A stretch of DNA of 64,000 nt from CAVIQK01 sp963644945 (lineage in GTDB: Bacteria; Bacillota; Clostridia; Christensenellales; DTU072): assembly GCA_963644945.1 (NCBI GenBank), contig CAVIQK010000005.1:1-64000 (forward strand), given 5' to 3'. Each line of letters opens with the position of its first letter. Within the stretch, counting starts at the first letter, position 1. The translations under genes were made by a program, and so were the position numbers. The notes below the pieces were generated by a model, which saw only the letters and a program-made list of their open reading frames with translations, was not told the DNA's origin and ran no database searches. Positions 8,291 through 16,681 of the stretch are shown here, piece after piece.

Positions 8291-9392
8291 TCGAAAGTCT
8301 ATAACCGTTTCCACCCTTAATTCATACATAAATGGTGTCTTTCACATGGAAGACATGTTACAAGATATTTTAGTTGAAGGCGAAGTTTCCGGCCAATCGC
8401 TTCGTGGAAATGTTTTATATTTTACATTAAAAGATAATTCTGCCCAAATACAGGCAATTTGTTTTGGTTCTCAAAAGACGTATGTTCCAAAAAATGGAGA
8501 AAGTGTAATTGTTAGAGGATCAGCAGAATTTTATCCTACAACAGGAAAAACAAATTTTAATGTTTACTCAATAACGCCCAAAGGACAAGGCAACAATTTT
8601 TTAATGCTTCAACAATTAAAACAAAAACTCAATGATAAAGGTTATTTTTTAAGTGAATCCAAAAAGAAATTGCCATTTTTTATATATAAAATATGTATAA
8701 TAACAAGTGTTTCTGGTGCTGCTATTCAAGATATATTAAGAACAATGCTTGTAGATGAGTTGTGTTTTGATATAACTGTTGTAGATTCCAGAGTGCAAGG
8801 CACAGATTCGAGCAGAACGATTACAAATGCATTAAAAATAGCTGATGAGCAGAATTTTGATGTTATAATTATTGCAAGAGGCGGTGGAAGTGCCGAAGAT
8901 TTAGCATCATTTAATGATGAATTACTGCTTGACGCCGTATATGAAGCAAAAACACCCATAATTTCGGCTGTTGGTCATGAAATCGATTATACGCTTATAG
9001 ATTTTGTTGCCGATGTAAGAGCTTTAACTCCAACTGATGCCGGTAAAATCATAGTTGAAAACAATATCAACAATATTTCCTTGTTAGCAAAACTAAAAAA
9101 GGAATTGTTCGGAATCCTACAATTAAAATATTTAGAATTGAAATCTAAAGTTAGTGAATTGAATTTTGCGCTACAAAGGGCAATTGAAAATTATATTACA
9201 AAGAATACTCAAAAATTATCAGAACTAAAAACAATATTACAAACATTAAATCCTCAAAATTTACTAAAAATCGGATACACCTTAGTTGAAAAAGACGGCA
9301 AAAAAGTAACATTAAAATCACAAATCGCAGTAGGGGACGAATTGGTGCTACATTTTGCCGATGGTATGATTAAAACGATCGTAAAGGAGTAA
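8280..9392 (+). CDS. xseA: Exodeoxyribonuclease VII large subunit
   Basis: Catalytic subunit of exonuclease VII, which degrades single-stranded DNA from both ends into oligonucleotides. The 370 residues show an N-terminal OB fold (VEGEVSGQSLRGNVLYFTLKD), the catalytic domain with IIIARGGGSAEDLASFNDE and ISAVGHEIDYTLIDFVADVRALTPTDA, and a coiled-coil C-terminal part that binds the small subunits. It ends with LKIGYTLVEKDGKKV, a usual XseA tail. The start lies inside the folD end and there is no clear SD, so coupling is likely. At 370 residues it is shorter than the 440 or so of E. coli, mainly in the coiled coil. Confidence 0.96.
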   Translation: MQDNRKSITVSTLNSYINGVFHMEDMLQDILVEGEVSGQSLRGNVLYFTLKDNSAQIQAICFGSQKTYVPKNGESVIVRGSAEFYPTTGKTNFNVYSITPKGQGNNFLMLQQLKQKLNDKGYFLSESKKKLPFFIYKICIITSVSGAAIQDILRTMLVDELCFDITVVDSRVQGTDSSRTITNALKIADEQNFDVIIIARGGGSAEDLASFNDELLLDAVYEAKTPIISAVGHEIDYTLIDFVADVRALTPTDAGKIIVENNINNISLLAKLKKELFGILQLKYLELKSKVSELNFALQRAIENYITKNTQKLSELKTILQTLNPQNLLKIGYTLVEKDGKKVTLKSQIAVGDELVLHFADGMIKTIVKE

Positions 9393-9396
9393 AACT

Positions 9397-9603
9397 ATGG
9401 AATTTGAAAAGAATATAAGTGATTTGAAATCGATTGTTGATACGCTTGAAAATGGAAATTTAAGTTTTGACGAGGCTCTAGATTTGTATAAAAAGGGGCA
9501 AAATTTAGTCATTGAAAGCGAAAAAGAGCTTGCGTCATTAAAAAGCAAAATTACAATGCTAAACAATGATTTTTCGTTGATGGAAGATAATACCGATGAT
9601 TGA
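9397..9603 (+). CDS. xseB: Exodeoxyribonuclease VII small subunit
   Basis: Small helical subunit that binds the coiled-coil arms of XseA. The 68 residues contain the family pattern FEKNISDLKSIVDTLENGNLSFDEALDLYKKGQNLV, followed by an acidic tail. AGGAG is placed correctly before the ATG, 4 bases after the xseA stop. The last codons overlap the ispA start by 8 bases. Confidence 0.95.
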   Translation: MEFEKNISDLKSIVDTLENGNLSFDEALDLYKKGQNLVIESEKELASLKSKITMLNNDFSLMEDNTDD

Positions 9604-10426
9604 TTATAATACAATAAAAGAAATCGTAGATAAAGAACTAAACAATCATTTTTCGACCATTAAAAATGATTGTGATCCACTCCTTTTTGATGCAATCACC
9701 TATGCGATTTTGAATAGAGGTAAAAGATTAAGACCGGTCTTGATGTGTCTGGTAGCAGATTCAATAGGTATTGAAATTGAAAAAATTATGCCACTTGCAA
9801 TTTCTATCGAGATGATCCATAGTTATTCTTTAATTCATGATGATTTGCCGAGTATGGACAACGATGATTTTAGATCCGGGAATTTGACAGTGCATAAAAA
9901 ATTCGGCGAAGCTACGGCTATTTTGGCAGGCGATGCACTATTAAATCATGCTATGGAAACAATGATAAATGCCTGTTTTGTATATCCGGAACTTTTTGGA
10001 GCTACTAAATTTATTATCGATAATTCGGGATATAAAGGCATGATAGGAGGACAAATGCTTGATATGTCTCCCGATAATTTAACCGAAGAAAACATCTCTC
10101 TAATGTATATAAAGAAAACCGGTGCCCTAATAAATGCCGCAATATTGTCTCCGTTGTTTGTATCACAAATTAAAAACGATATATTTGAAAAATTTCAAAC
10201 TTTTTCAATTTCAACAGGGCTTGCTTTCCAGATTACCGACGATCTTTTAGACTATGACAAAGAATTGGCAGAAGGGAAAAAAACAGTTGCAACTCTATGG
10301 GGCATCGATGCAACGCAAAAACTGCTGGATGCATATAAACAAAACATTATTGACTCATTAGACAATCTTGAAAATACTGAAATGTTGAAAGAGTATGTGT
10401 TGTCAATTCTGGATAGAAAAAGTTAA
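9596..10426 (+). CDS. ispA: Polyprenyl synthetase (farnesyl diphosphate synthase, IspA-type)
   Basis: Condenses DMAPP and IPP to C15 or C20 prenyl diphosphates, feeding UppS (also in this window) and other isoprenoid routes. The 276 residues contain the first aspartate-rich motif in HDDLPSMDNDD (about residue 81), the conserved GKRLRP near the N terminus, GGQMLDM, KKTGALI, and the second aspartate-rich motif ITDDLLDY (about 213). Chain length (FPP or GGPP) cannot be fixed from these motifs alone. In many relatives dxs follows directly; here tlyA follows instead. The gene overlaps xseB. Confidence 0.93.
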   Translation: MIDYNTIKEIVDKELNNHFSTIKNDCDPLLFDAITYAILNRGKRLRPVLMCLVADSIGIEIEKIMPLAISIEMIHSYSLIHDDLPSMDNDDFRSGNLTVHKKFGEATAILAGDALLNHAMETMINACFVYPELFGATKFIIDNSGYKGMIGGQMLDMSPDNLTEENISLMYIKKTGALINAAILSPLFVSQIKNDIFEKFQTFSISTGLAFQITDDLLDYDKELAEGKKTVATLWGIDATQKLLDAYKQNIIDSLDNLENTEMLKEYVLSILDRKS

Positions 10427-10437
10427 GTTATAATAAT

Positions 10438-11160
10438 ATGCGTTTAGACTTATTTTTATCTAATAACGGTTTAGCAAACTCAAGAACACATGCTGCTAAT
10501 TTGATCGATCTAGGACTTGTCAATGTAAACGGAGAGCCTAAAACAAGATCTTCGTATATTGTAAAAGAAACAGATGTAGTCACAATTGATGATACAGCAT
10601 TTAATACTCTAGGGGAAATTAAACTTCTTGGTGCATTTAAGGAATTTAATCCCGATGTTAAAAATAAAGTTGCTCTTGATATCGGATGTTCCAACGGGGG
10701 ATTTTCTCGTATTTTACTAAATAATGGTGTTGAGTGTCTATATGCCTTGGATGTGGGCGAATGTGCCCTTCCTGACGATATTGTTAATGATAATAGAGTA
10801 GTGGGATATTTTAATACCAATGCAAGAGATATTTCAAAAAAAGATTTCGAAAAGTCTATAGATTTTATCACAATTGATGTGTCTTTTATATCACTAAAAT
10901 ATATTTTACCTGTTGCATATGAAGTTCTAAATAACGGCGGAGAAATTATCGCATTGATAAAGCCTCAATTTGAAATTGGGAAAAAATCGCTTACAAAGAC
11001 AGGAATATTAAAGTCTGCTGAATTGCAAAATAAAGTTGTAAAAGAAATTGAAAACTTCTCAAAAAATCTCGGATTTCGTGTGCTTAATACAATAAAAGCA
11101 CCTCATCCGTTTGAAAATAAAAATCAAGAATATTTTATTTATCTACAAAAATTAAAATAA
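10438..11160 (+). CDS. tlyA: TlyA-like rRNA methyltransferase (divergent)
   Basis: TlyA proteins are 2'-O-methyltransferases of 16S/23S rRNA with an N-terminal S4 RNA-binding domain and a FtsJ-type fold; some have haemolysin activity. Here S4 is MRLDLFLSNNGLANSRTHAANLI..GLVNVNG (residues 1-60). The SAM site is VALDIGCSNGGFSRILL (about 80), and the catalytic lysine is probably in LIKPQFEIG. The protein is 240 residues against about 270 usually, and the conserved VSRGG linker between S4 and the methyltransferase is replaced by an unrelated LGEIKLLGAF. A TATAAT lies 3 bases before the ATG, too close to serve a leadered mRNA. There is no SD. Confidence 0.85.
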   Translation: MRLDLFLSNNGLANSRTHAANLIDLGLVNVNGEPKTRSSYIVKETDVVTIDDTAFNTLGEIKLLGAFKEFNPDVKNKVALDIGCSNGGFSRILLNNGVECLYALDVGECALPDDIVNDNRVVGYFNTNARDISKKDFEKSIDFITIDVSFISLKYILPVAYEVLNNGGEIIALIKPQFEIGKKSLTKTGILKSAELQNKVVKEIENFSKNLGFRVLNTIKAPHPFENKNQEYFIYLQKLK

Positions 11161-11186
11161 TAACCTTTATAATTTATTCAATAATC

Positions 11187-11215
11187 TTGTATAAATTAAT
11201 AATTTATAATATAAT
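11187..11215 (+). promoter_or_regulatory. Promoter of nadK-argR-recN
   Basis: TTGTAT (11187-11192), a 17-base spacer and TATAAT (11210-11215). It is followed by GAGGT and the nadK ATG at 11237. It sits in the 76-base gap after tlyA. Confidence 0.65.
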
Positions 11216-11236
11216 AATAGATATTGAGGTAAACAA

Positions 11237-12070
11237 ATGATTTGTGGTATATCTGTAAATACTAGTAAGCCAAATGCTGTTGAATCTGCAATAATTTTTT
11301 CTAATAAATTGCAAGAAAAAAATGTTAAATTTTATTGGGAAAACAATATAAATGTAGGATATTCAACATTAGATTTAGAAACTCTAATAAAAACTGTCGA
11401 TCTAGTCGTAGTTTTTGGAGGAGATGGTTCGGTATTAAGGCTTGCAAATGTTTGTGCCAAGGAAAGTACTCCGATTTTTACTATAAATCTTGGCAGACTT
11501 TCATTTTTAGCTGAATACAAAGCCGAAGAACTTGAAAATATTGTTGATTCGATAATTAATGAAAATTATGTTATCGAAGAAAGAAAATTATTGGATATAT
11601 GCGCTAAAGAAAAAAATTTCTTGGCTCTAAACGAAGTTGTTGTTGCAAGAGGCGGATCTACACGGATTATTGAATGCAATGTGTATTTAGACGGGCAATT
11701 AGTTGACAAGTATTTTGCCGACGGGGTCCTCGTAAGCACTCCAACGGGTTCTACGGCGTACAATTTGTCGGCAGGCGGTCCAATTATCACTCCTGATGTT
11801 AATGCCTTAGTTTTGACGCCTATATGTCCGCATTCTCCCAGTTGTCGTCCGGTTGTGTTTTCGGGAAATTCAACTGTTGTAATTAAATACTTAACAGATG
11901 GGAGACCTGCAAATTTCTCCATTGATGGGAGAGATCTTTTTGAATTGAATATCGATGATGAAGTATCTGTTACTTCGTCTGATAAAAAATTATTGGTTGC
12001 TCGTCCTATTGATAGGCAATTCGTCAATAAATTGATTGATAAACTAACAAATTGGGGATCAAATAAATGA
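11237..12070 (+). CDS. nadK: NAD kinase
   Basis: Phosphorylates NAD to NADP in the cytoplasm. The 277 residues contain the diacylglycerol-kinase-like GGDG motif (FGGDGSVLRLANV, about residue 59), NLGRLSFLAEY, the conserved NEVVVARG and the second hallmark TPTGSTAYNLSAGGPII, and SIDGRDL near the end. An SD GAGGT and a dedicated promoter precede it. The stop overlaps the argR start as ATGA, so the two are translationally coupled. Confidence 0.96.
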   Translation: MICGISVNTSKPNAVESAIIFSNKLQEKNVKFYWENNINVGYSTLDLETLIKTVDLVVVFGGDGSVLRLANVCAKESTPIFTINLGRLSFLAEYKAEELENIVDSIINENYVIEERKLLDICAKEKNFLALNEVVVARGGSTRIIECNVYLDGQLVDKYFADGVLVSTPTGSTAYNLSAGGPIITPDVNALVLTPICPHSPSCRPVVFSGNSTVVIKYLTDGRPANFSIDGRDLFELNIDDEVSVTSSDKKLLVARPIDRQFVNKLIDKLTNWGSNK

Positions 12071-12507
12071 ACAAAGAAGAACGTCACAGAAAAATTTTAG
12101 ATGTAATTTCTTCTAACGAAATTACGACACAAGAAGAATTGGTAGAAAAATTAAGAGAAGAAGGTGTTTTGGTAACACAAGCCACCGTTTCTCGTGACAT
12201 CAAAGAGCTCGGAGTTTCTAAAGGAAAAGGGCTTACAAAAAAATACAAATATGTTGTCAAACAAAAAATCGATTCAGATAAAAATGTTGATCTCCTTAGT
12301 AAATTCATAAAATCATGTGAATGTTCGGAAAATATTATAGTTTGCAAAACTCATGTCGGGTGTGCGCAAACCGCTTGTGCTATCGTCGATTCCATAAATT
12401 TCTCCGACGTAATAGGTTCAATAGCAGGAGACGACTGTTTTATGATGGTTTGTAAACCTTTTACGTCTCGTGATGTATGTGAAAAAATTAGCGCTTATAT
12501 ATTATGA
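12067..12507 (+). CDS. argR: Arginine repressor ArgR/AhrC
   Basis: Hexameric arginine-sensing DNA-binding regulator of arginine metabolism. The 146 residues show an N-terminal winged helix (RHRKILDVISSNEITTQEELVEKLREEGVLVTQATVSRDIKELG) and a C-terminal oligomerisation and arginine-binding domain. The GT.GCAQTACAIVDS and IAGDDCFMMVC segments carry the acidic pair expected at the ligand site. It overlaps both neighbours by 4 bases (ATGA), forming a tightly coupled nadK-argR-recN unit as in Bacillus. No arginine biosynthesis genes are in the window. Confidence 0.95.
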   Translation: MNKEERHRKILDVISSNEITTQEELVEKLREEGVLVTQATVSRDIKELGVSKGKGLTKKYKYVVKQKIDSDKNVDLLSKFIKSCECSENIIVCKTHVGCAQTACAIVDSINFSDVIGSIAGDDCFMMVCKPFTSRDVCEKISAYIL

Positions 12508-14207
12508 TTAGTTCCATATCAATTGAAAATATTGCATTAATCGATAATGTAGAAATTGAATTTCATCAAGGACTTAACGTGCTATCAGGAGAAACGGGTG
12601 CCGGAAAGTCCATAATTATCGATAGCATAAATTTTGTTTTGGGTGAAAGAGCAGACAAAGGACTCATTAGACATGGCGAAAACTATGCTAGAGTTGAAAT
12701 GACTTTCGATACAAACAATCCAAATGCATTGAAAATATTAGAAGATTTAGGATTTGAACCGGATTCAACAATTGTCGTTACTAGAAAAATGTCTATAGAC
12801 GGGAAATCGGAATGCAGAATCAATAGAAAAATTTGCCCGCTGCAATCTCTGAAACTTTTAGTATCCAATTTGGTGGATCTACATGCTCAACATGAGCATC
12901 AATCATTGTTAAACCCGGCATTACATATAAAACTCCTCGATTCATATGGTAAATATCAAAAAGAAATTGACGATTTTAAGAGTGATTATAATGCCTATTT
13001 ATCGACAAAAAAAATGTTGGCTTCTTATCCCAACAAAATTGAAAGAGAACGTCAAATTGATGTCTTAAAATATGAGACTTCCGAAATAGAAAAAGCCGAA
13101 ATAAAAGATGGTGAAGAAGATTCACTGTTGACTCAACGAACTAAATTAAACAATATGGAAAGGATATTGTCGGCAACTGAAAGTGCGATATCTTCAATTG
13201 ACGACGGGGAAACAGGGGCAATTTTGTCAATTTCGTCATGCATATCCTATCTTAAAAATCTCGTCTCATTTGATGAATCAATGGAATCTATCATTTCAAG
13301 ACTTAATGATGTCAAAATTGAGTTGTCGGATATCGAAGACACGCTTAAATCTTCAATTGACGAATCGAATTATGAACAGGGTAATCTAGAAACCGTAGAA
13401 AAGAGATTGAGCCTCATAAGAAGTATAAAACGCAAGTATGGTCCAACAATAGAAGATGTTAATAATTATTACGACCAAAGCATATCTCAACTTAAAAAAT
13501 TTGAGAATGCTGAAACCGAAATAGAAAAACTAGAAATTCTATTGTCAAAATTATCAAAACAACTTATCCAAAAATCTCAAAACATATATAAGTTGAGACA
13601 AAATGCCGCCAAACAACTCGAAAAATCGATTGTCGATAACTTAAATGATCTTGGTATGAAAAATACCAGTTTTGTAATTGATATTAGACACGATGACGAT
13701 CCGGATAAATTTTCGTGTGACGGCGGAGATAGCGTAGAATTTATGATATCCCCAAATATTGGAGAGCCTCTAAAACCTTTATCAAAAATTGCTAGCGGTG
13801 GTGAATTGTCGAGATTTATGCTCGCATTAAAAAATATAATTTCGGATATTGATGAAGTCGATACTTTGATTTTCGATGAAATCGATACAGGAATCTCCGG
13901 CAATGTTGCACAAGCAGTAGGTATCAAATTATATTCTATAGCAATGCATCATCAAGTTATTGCAGTAACTCATCTTCCTCAAATTGCAGTCATGGGCGAT
14001 GTTAATTATTTAATCAAAAAATCGACTGAACAAGACCGAACAACAACTGAAGTCTTTTTGCTTGATAACCACAATTTGATAAACGAAATCGTTAGACTAA
14101 TGGGTGGCAGTAGTGATAGTACAGCCTCTCAAACTCATGCACAAGAATTAAGAGCATGGGCTGACGAGAAAAAACGTTTAATGCAAAATATAACAACAAA
14201 TAATTAA
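12504..14207 (+). CDS. recN: DNA repair protein RecN
   Basis: SMC-like ATPase acting early in double-strand break repair. The 567 residues show Walker A LSGETGAGKSIIIDSI near the N terminus, LHAQHEHQSLLN, a long central coiled coil, and a C-terminal half with the signature KIASGGELSRFMLALK, Walker B DTLIFDEIDTGISG and the D-loop region VTHLPQIAVMGD. Slightly longer than the Bacillus protein is normal for the family. In spore formers spoIVB and spo0A follow; here the next gene is an M50 protease, after 158 bases. Confidence 0.96.
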   Translation: MISSISIENIALIDNVEIEFHQGLNVLSGETGAGKSIIIDSINFVLGERADKGLIRHGENYARVEMTFDTNNPNALKILEDLGFEPDSTIVVTRKMSIDGKSECRINRKICPLQSLKLLVSNLVDLHAQHEHQSLLNPALHIKLLDSYGKYQKEIDDFKSDYNAYLSTKKMLASYPNKIERERQIDVLKYETSEIEKAEIKDGEEDSLLTQRTKLNNMERILSATESAISSIDDGETGAILSISSCISYLKNLVSFDESMESIISRLNDVKIELSDIEDTLKSSIDESNYEQGNLETVEKRLSLIRSIKRKYGPTIEDVNNYYDQSISQLKKFENAETEIEKLEILLSKLSKQLIQKSQNIYKLRQNAAKQLEKSIVDNLNDLGMKNTSFVIDIRHDDDPDKFSCDGGDSVEFMISPNIGEPLKPLSKIASGGELSRFMLALKNIISDIDEVDTLIFDEIDTGISGNVAQAVGIKLYSIAMHHQVIAVTHLPQIAVMGDVNYLIKKSTEQDRTTTEVFLLDNHNLINEIVRLMGGSSDSTASQTHAQELRAWADEKKRLMQNITTNN

Positions 14208-14296
14208 GATTTTTCTTAACAATAAAGATTTTAGTATTACAAATTAAGTCTATTTGCATAATTATTTTGGTGTAACTTCCGAGATTAACATGTTGA

Positions 14297-14323
14297 AACA
14301 AAATAGTTTTATACTATTTTGTT
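14297..14323 (+). other. Inverted repeat overlapping the M50-scpAB promoter
   Basis: A perfect 10-bp inverted repeat, AACAAAATAG / CTATTTTGTT, with a 7-base centre. Its right arm overlaps the TTGACT -35 element at 14322-14327. It could be an operator, or a weak terminator for recN; no U-run follows. Confidence 0.5.
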
Positions 14324-14350
14324 GACTAAATCCGCATTCTTTGCTATATT
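14322..14350 (+). promoter_or_regulatory. Promoter of the M50 protease-scpA-scpB operon
   Basis: TTGACT (14322-14327), a 17-base spacer and TATATT (14345-14350). GAGG then precedes the ATG at 14366, leaving only a few bases of leader. Confidence 0.65.
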
Positions 14351-14365
14351 CTTATCGAGGTCAAT

Positions 14366-15079
14366 ATGTTTTTTTATCAACTACTGCGTTCAAATAATTC
14401 CCCATATGAAATTCTAATCGCAATATTTGCATTTCTTTTGACTACAATAAGCGCAATTATACTTCATGAAGTGTCGCATGGAGTTGTTGCTTTAACGATG
14501 GGGGATAACACTGCAAAGCTAAGCGGAAGATTATCTATAAATCCTAGAGTTCATTTTGATTTGATAGGACTTTTGATGTTTTTATTCGTCGGATTCGGAT
14601 GGGCAAAACCTGTTCCTGTAAATCCAAACAACTTCAAAAACAGAAAACTTGGAACTATACTTGTTTCTTTATCCGGCATTTTTACAAATTTAATTATTGC
14701 GGCTTTCGGATTGTTGCTATTATTCTTGCTTGCTAATTGGCTTATTGTCGAAACAACAAATAGTGTTGTAGTTCTTGTTATAAAAACTTTGATTTATTAC
14801 ATTTTAATATATTCGGTCAATATAAATATGATGCTCGCATTGTTCAATTTTTTGCCGATATTCCCTTTGGACGGATTTAATTTTATAAATAGTTTTCTGC
14901 CATATGGCAACAAATTTAGTCAATTTATGTATCGTTATGGTGCATATTGCATGGTTGGACTTGTTGTCGTAAGTTATATTTTAAAACTTGTAAATCTCGA
15001 ACAATTTGACATATTTTATCAATTCTCAAATCTAGTGTCGAGATTGATTGCATCGGCTATATCGGGAGGATTGTCATGA
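14366..15079 (+). CDS. Site-2 protease family (M50) membrane metalloprotease
   Basis: A small intramembrane zinc protease of the M50B type, 237 residues, with four to six hydrophobic segments. Zinc ligands are in HEVSH (about residue 37, within IILHEVSHGVVAL) and in NFLPIFPLDGF near 170, with the usual NxxPxxPLDG-like aspartate. There is no PDZ or CBS domain, unlike RseP at 60180. In Clostridia such genes commonly precede scpA, as here, where the stop overlaps the scpA start as ATGAG. The substrate is unknown. Confidence 0.9.
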   Translation: MFFYQLLRSNNSPYEILIAIFAFLLTTISAIILHEVSHGVVALTMGDNTAKLSGRLSINPRVHFDLIGLLMFLFVGFGWAKPVPVNPNNFKNRKLGTILVSLSGIFTNLIIAAFGLLLLFLLANWLIVETTNSVVVLVIKTLIYYILIYSVNINMMLALFNFLPIFPLDGFNFINSFLPYGNKFSQFMYRYGAYCMVGLVVVSYILKLVNLEQFDIFYQFSNLVSRLIASAISGGLS

Positions 15080-15888
15080 GTCTGTTTTTAGAAAGAAATG
15101 TTGATATTAAATTCAACCTAAACAATCAAAATTTTGATGGTCCTTTTGATCTTTTGCTAACTTTAATAAACAGAGAAGAAATAGAAATCAAAGAAATTTT
15201 CGTGTCAGATATAACTTCACAATACCTTGACTATGTTTCAAATATGGAGAATAAAGACACCGAGTATGCGGCAGAATTTGTTGTGATGGCTGCAAAATTA
15301 TTATATATAAAGTCAAAAGCAATTCTACCTCATATAGAAACGGATGAAGTGTCCCCCGAAGAAGAAATCATACTTGGGCTAGAAGAATATAAAGAATATC
15401 ACGAAAACCTAATTATGATTATGAGAGAAGGTGCTCAAAATCTCGAAGAACGTGAAATTTTGAATAGATTTTATAGAGAACCTAAGTTTTCTGAAAAAGA
15501 TTATAGAGTATCAATCAATGAGTTTAACCTTGAAAAAATGATTGCGGCTTTTTCGGGAATACTTGAAAAAATAGAGAAAAAAGACGAAATAGAAAAAACA
15601 AAAACTATTACAAAAGAAAAAGTTTCAATATCGGACAAAGTGCAAATACTTATAAAAATTTTGAAAAAGAAAACAAGAGTAAGGTTTTCATCATTATTTG
15701 ATAAGGATACGACAAAAGAAGGCGTCATCAACACATTTTTAGCCGTTCTTATGATATTAAAAAATCAATATGCAACTGCAACCCAAGATGAAAAATTCGG
15801 TGATATTGTTATAGATATTAGTGATAGTGATAACAACTTAAAAGATGAGGAGATTTCGGATGCCAAACAATTTGAAGAATTTAATTGA
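15076..15888 (+). CDS. scpA: Segregation and condensation protein A
   Basis: Kleisin subunit that bridges SMC heads in the condensin complex. The 270 residues start with the typical LNNQNFDGPFDLLLTLINREEIEIKEI, continue with YAAEFVVMAAKLLYIKSKAILP, and end in a winged-helix region (RVRFSSLFDKDTTKEGVINTFLAVLMIL). An SD GGGAGG precedes the ATG. The 3' end overlaps scpB by 29 bases, so the partner proteins are probably coupled in translation. Confidence 0.95.
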   Translation: MSLFLERNVDIKFNLNNQNFDGPFDLLLTLINREEIEIKEIFVSDITSQYLDYVSNMENKDTEYAAEFVVMAAKLLYIKSKAILPHIETDEVSPEEEIILGLEEYKEYHENLIMIMREGAQNLEEREILNRFYREPKFSEKDYRVSINEFNLEKMIAAFSGILEKIEKKDEIEKTKTITKEKVSISDKVQILIKILKKKTRVRFSSLFDKDTTKEGVINTFLAVLMILKNQYATATQDEKFGDIVIDISDSDNNLKDEEISDAKQFEEFN

Positions 15889-16570
15889 AGCTTTGATATT
15901 TGCAAGCGGAGAAGGGGTGACCTTTGCTTCTCTAAAAGAGCATTTTAATGAAAATTACAACGACAAACAAATAAATAAGGCAATAGTTGACCTTAAAAAT
16001 GAATATTCCGGAGAAAAAGGCATTCATTTAATTGAATTCAACAATACTTTTCAAATGCAAACAAATCCTGAATATGGAGAAATTCTAGCCGAGATATTGA
16101 CTCCTATACGAGAAAAAAACTTATCAAAGACTCTTTTGGAAGTCTTGTCAATAATTGCATATCGCCAACCTATAACCAAAGGCGAAATAGAAGATGTCAG
16201 AAACAATGTAAGTGCCGATTATGCATGTGCAATGTTGATGAAATATGATTTAATTGAAGAAAAAGGAAGGAGAGAAACGAGTATTGGTCGGCCTATTGAA
16301 TATGGTACAACAGATGAATTTTTGAAAAAATTTGGACTTGCTTCTCTCGACGAACTACCTAACTACGATGAATTAATTACAAAAATTAAAAACAATTACG
16401 ACAAATATTACAAAAATACAAACGAGAATTTGTTTAGAGAAAAAGATTCTGATATTATGTCTGCGGACTTTTTTGATTCCGAAGAAACCGCGGAAAATTT
16501 GAATCTTGAAGACGGAGAAGAAGTAATAGAAGTTGACACCGGAAATTTCGATGACAACTTTTCAGATTAA
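15860..16570 (+). CDS. scpB: Segregation and condensation protein B
   Basis: Winged-helix dimer that binds ScpA in the SMC-ScpAB condensin. I place the start at the ATG at 15860 (MPNNLKNLIEALIFASGEG), because GAGGAG lies about 7 bases upstream of it and family members begin here. An upstream in-frame ATG at 15845 would overlap the SD. Visible family segments are TLLEVLSIIAYRQPITKGEIEDVR and GRRETSIGRPIEYGTTDEFLKKFGL. An acidic tail of about 60 residues follows the conserved part. 236 residues from this start. Confidence 0.93.
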   Translation: MPNNLKNLIEALIFASGEGVTFASLKEHFNENYNDKQINKAIVDLKNEYSGEKGIHLIEFNNTFQMQTNPEYGEILAEILTPIREKNLSKTLLEVLSIIAYRQPITKGEIEDVRNNVSADYACAMLMKYDLIEEKGRRETSIGRPIEYGTTDEFLKKFGLASLDELPNYDELITKIKNNYDKYYKNTNENLFREKDSDIMSADFFDSEETAENLNLEDGEEVIEVDTGNFDDNFSD

Positions 16571-16580
16571 ACAATATTTT

Positions 16581-16609
16581 TTGAAAATACATATAAATGC
16601 TGTTAAATT
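16581..16609 (+). promoter_or_regulatory. Possible promoter of rluB
   Basis: TTGAAA (16581-16586), a 17-base spacer and TAAATT (16604-16609), leaving a leader of about 65 bases before the rluB ATG. Both hexamers are imperfect. Confidence 0.35.
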
Positions 16610-16681
16610 ATTACAACAACTAGCATAAAATAGAATACTCACACAAATAATCTGGTCGAAAATTGTATTTTAGGAGATTTT

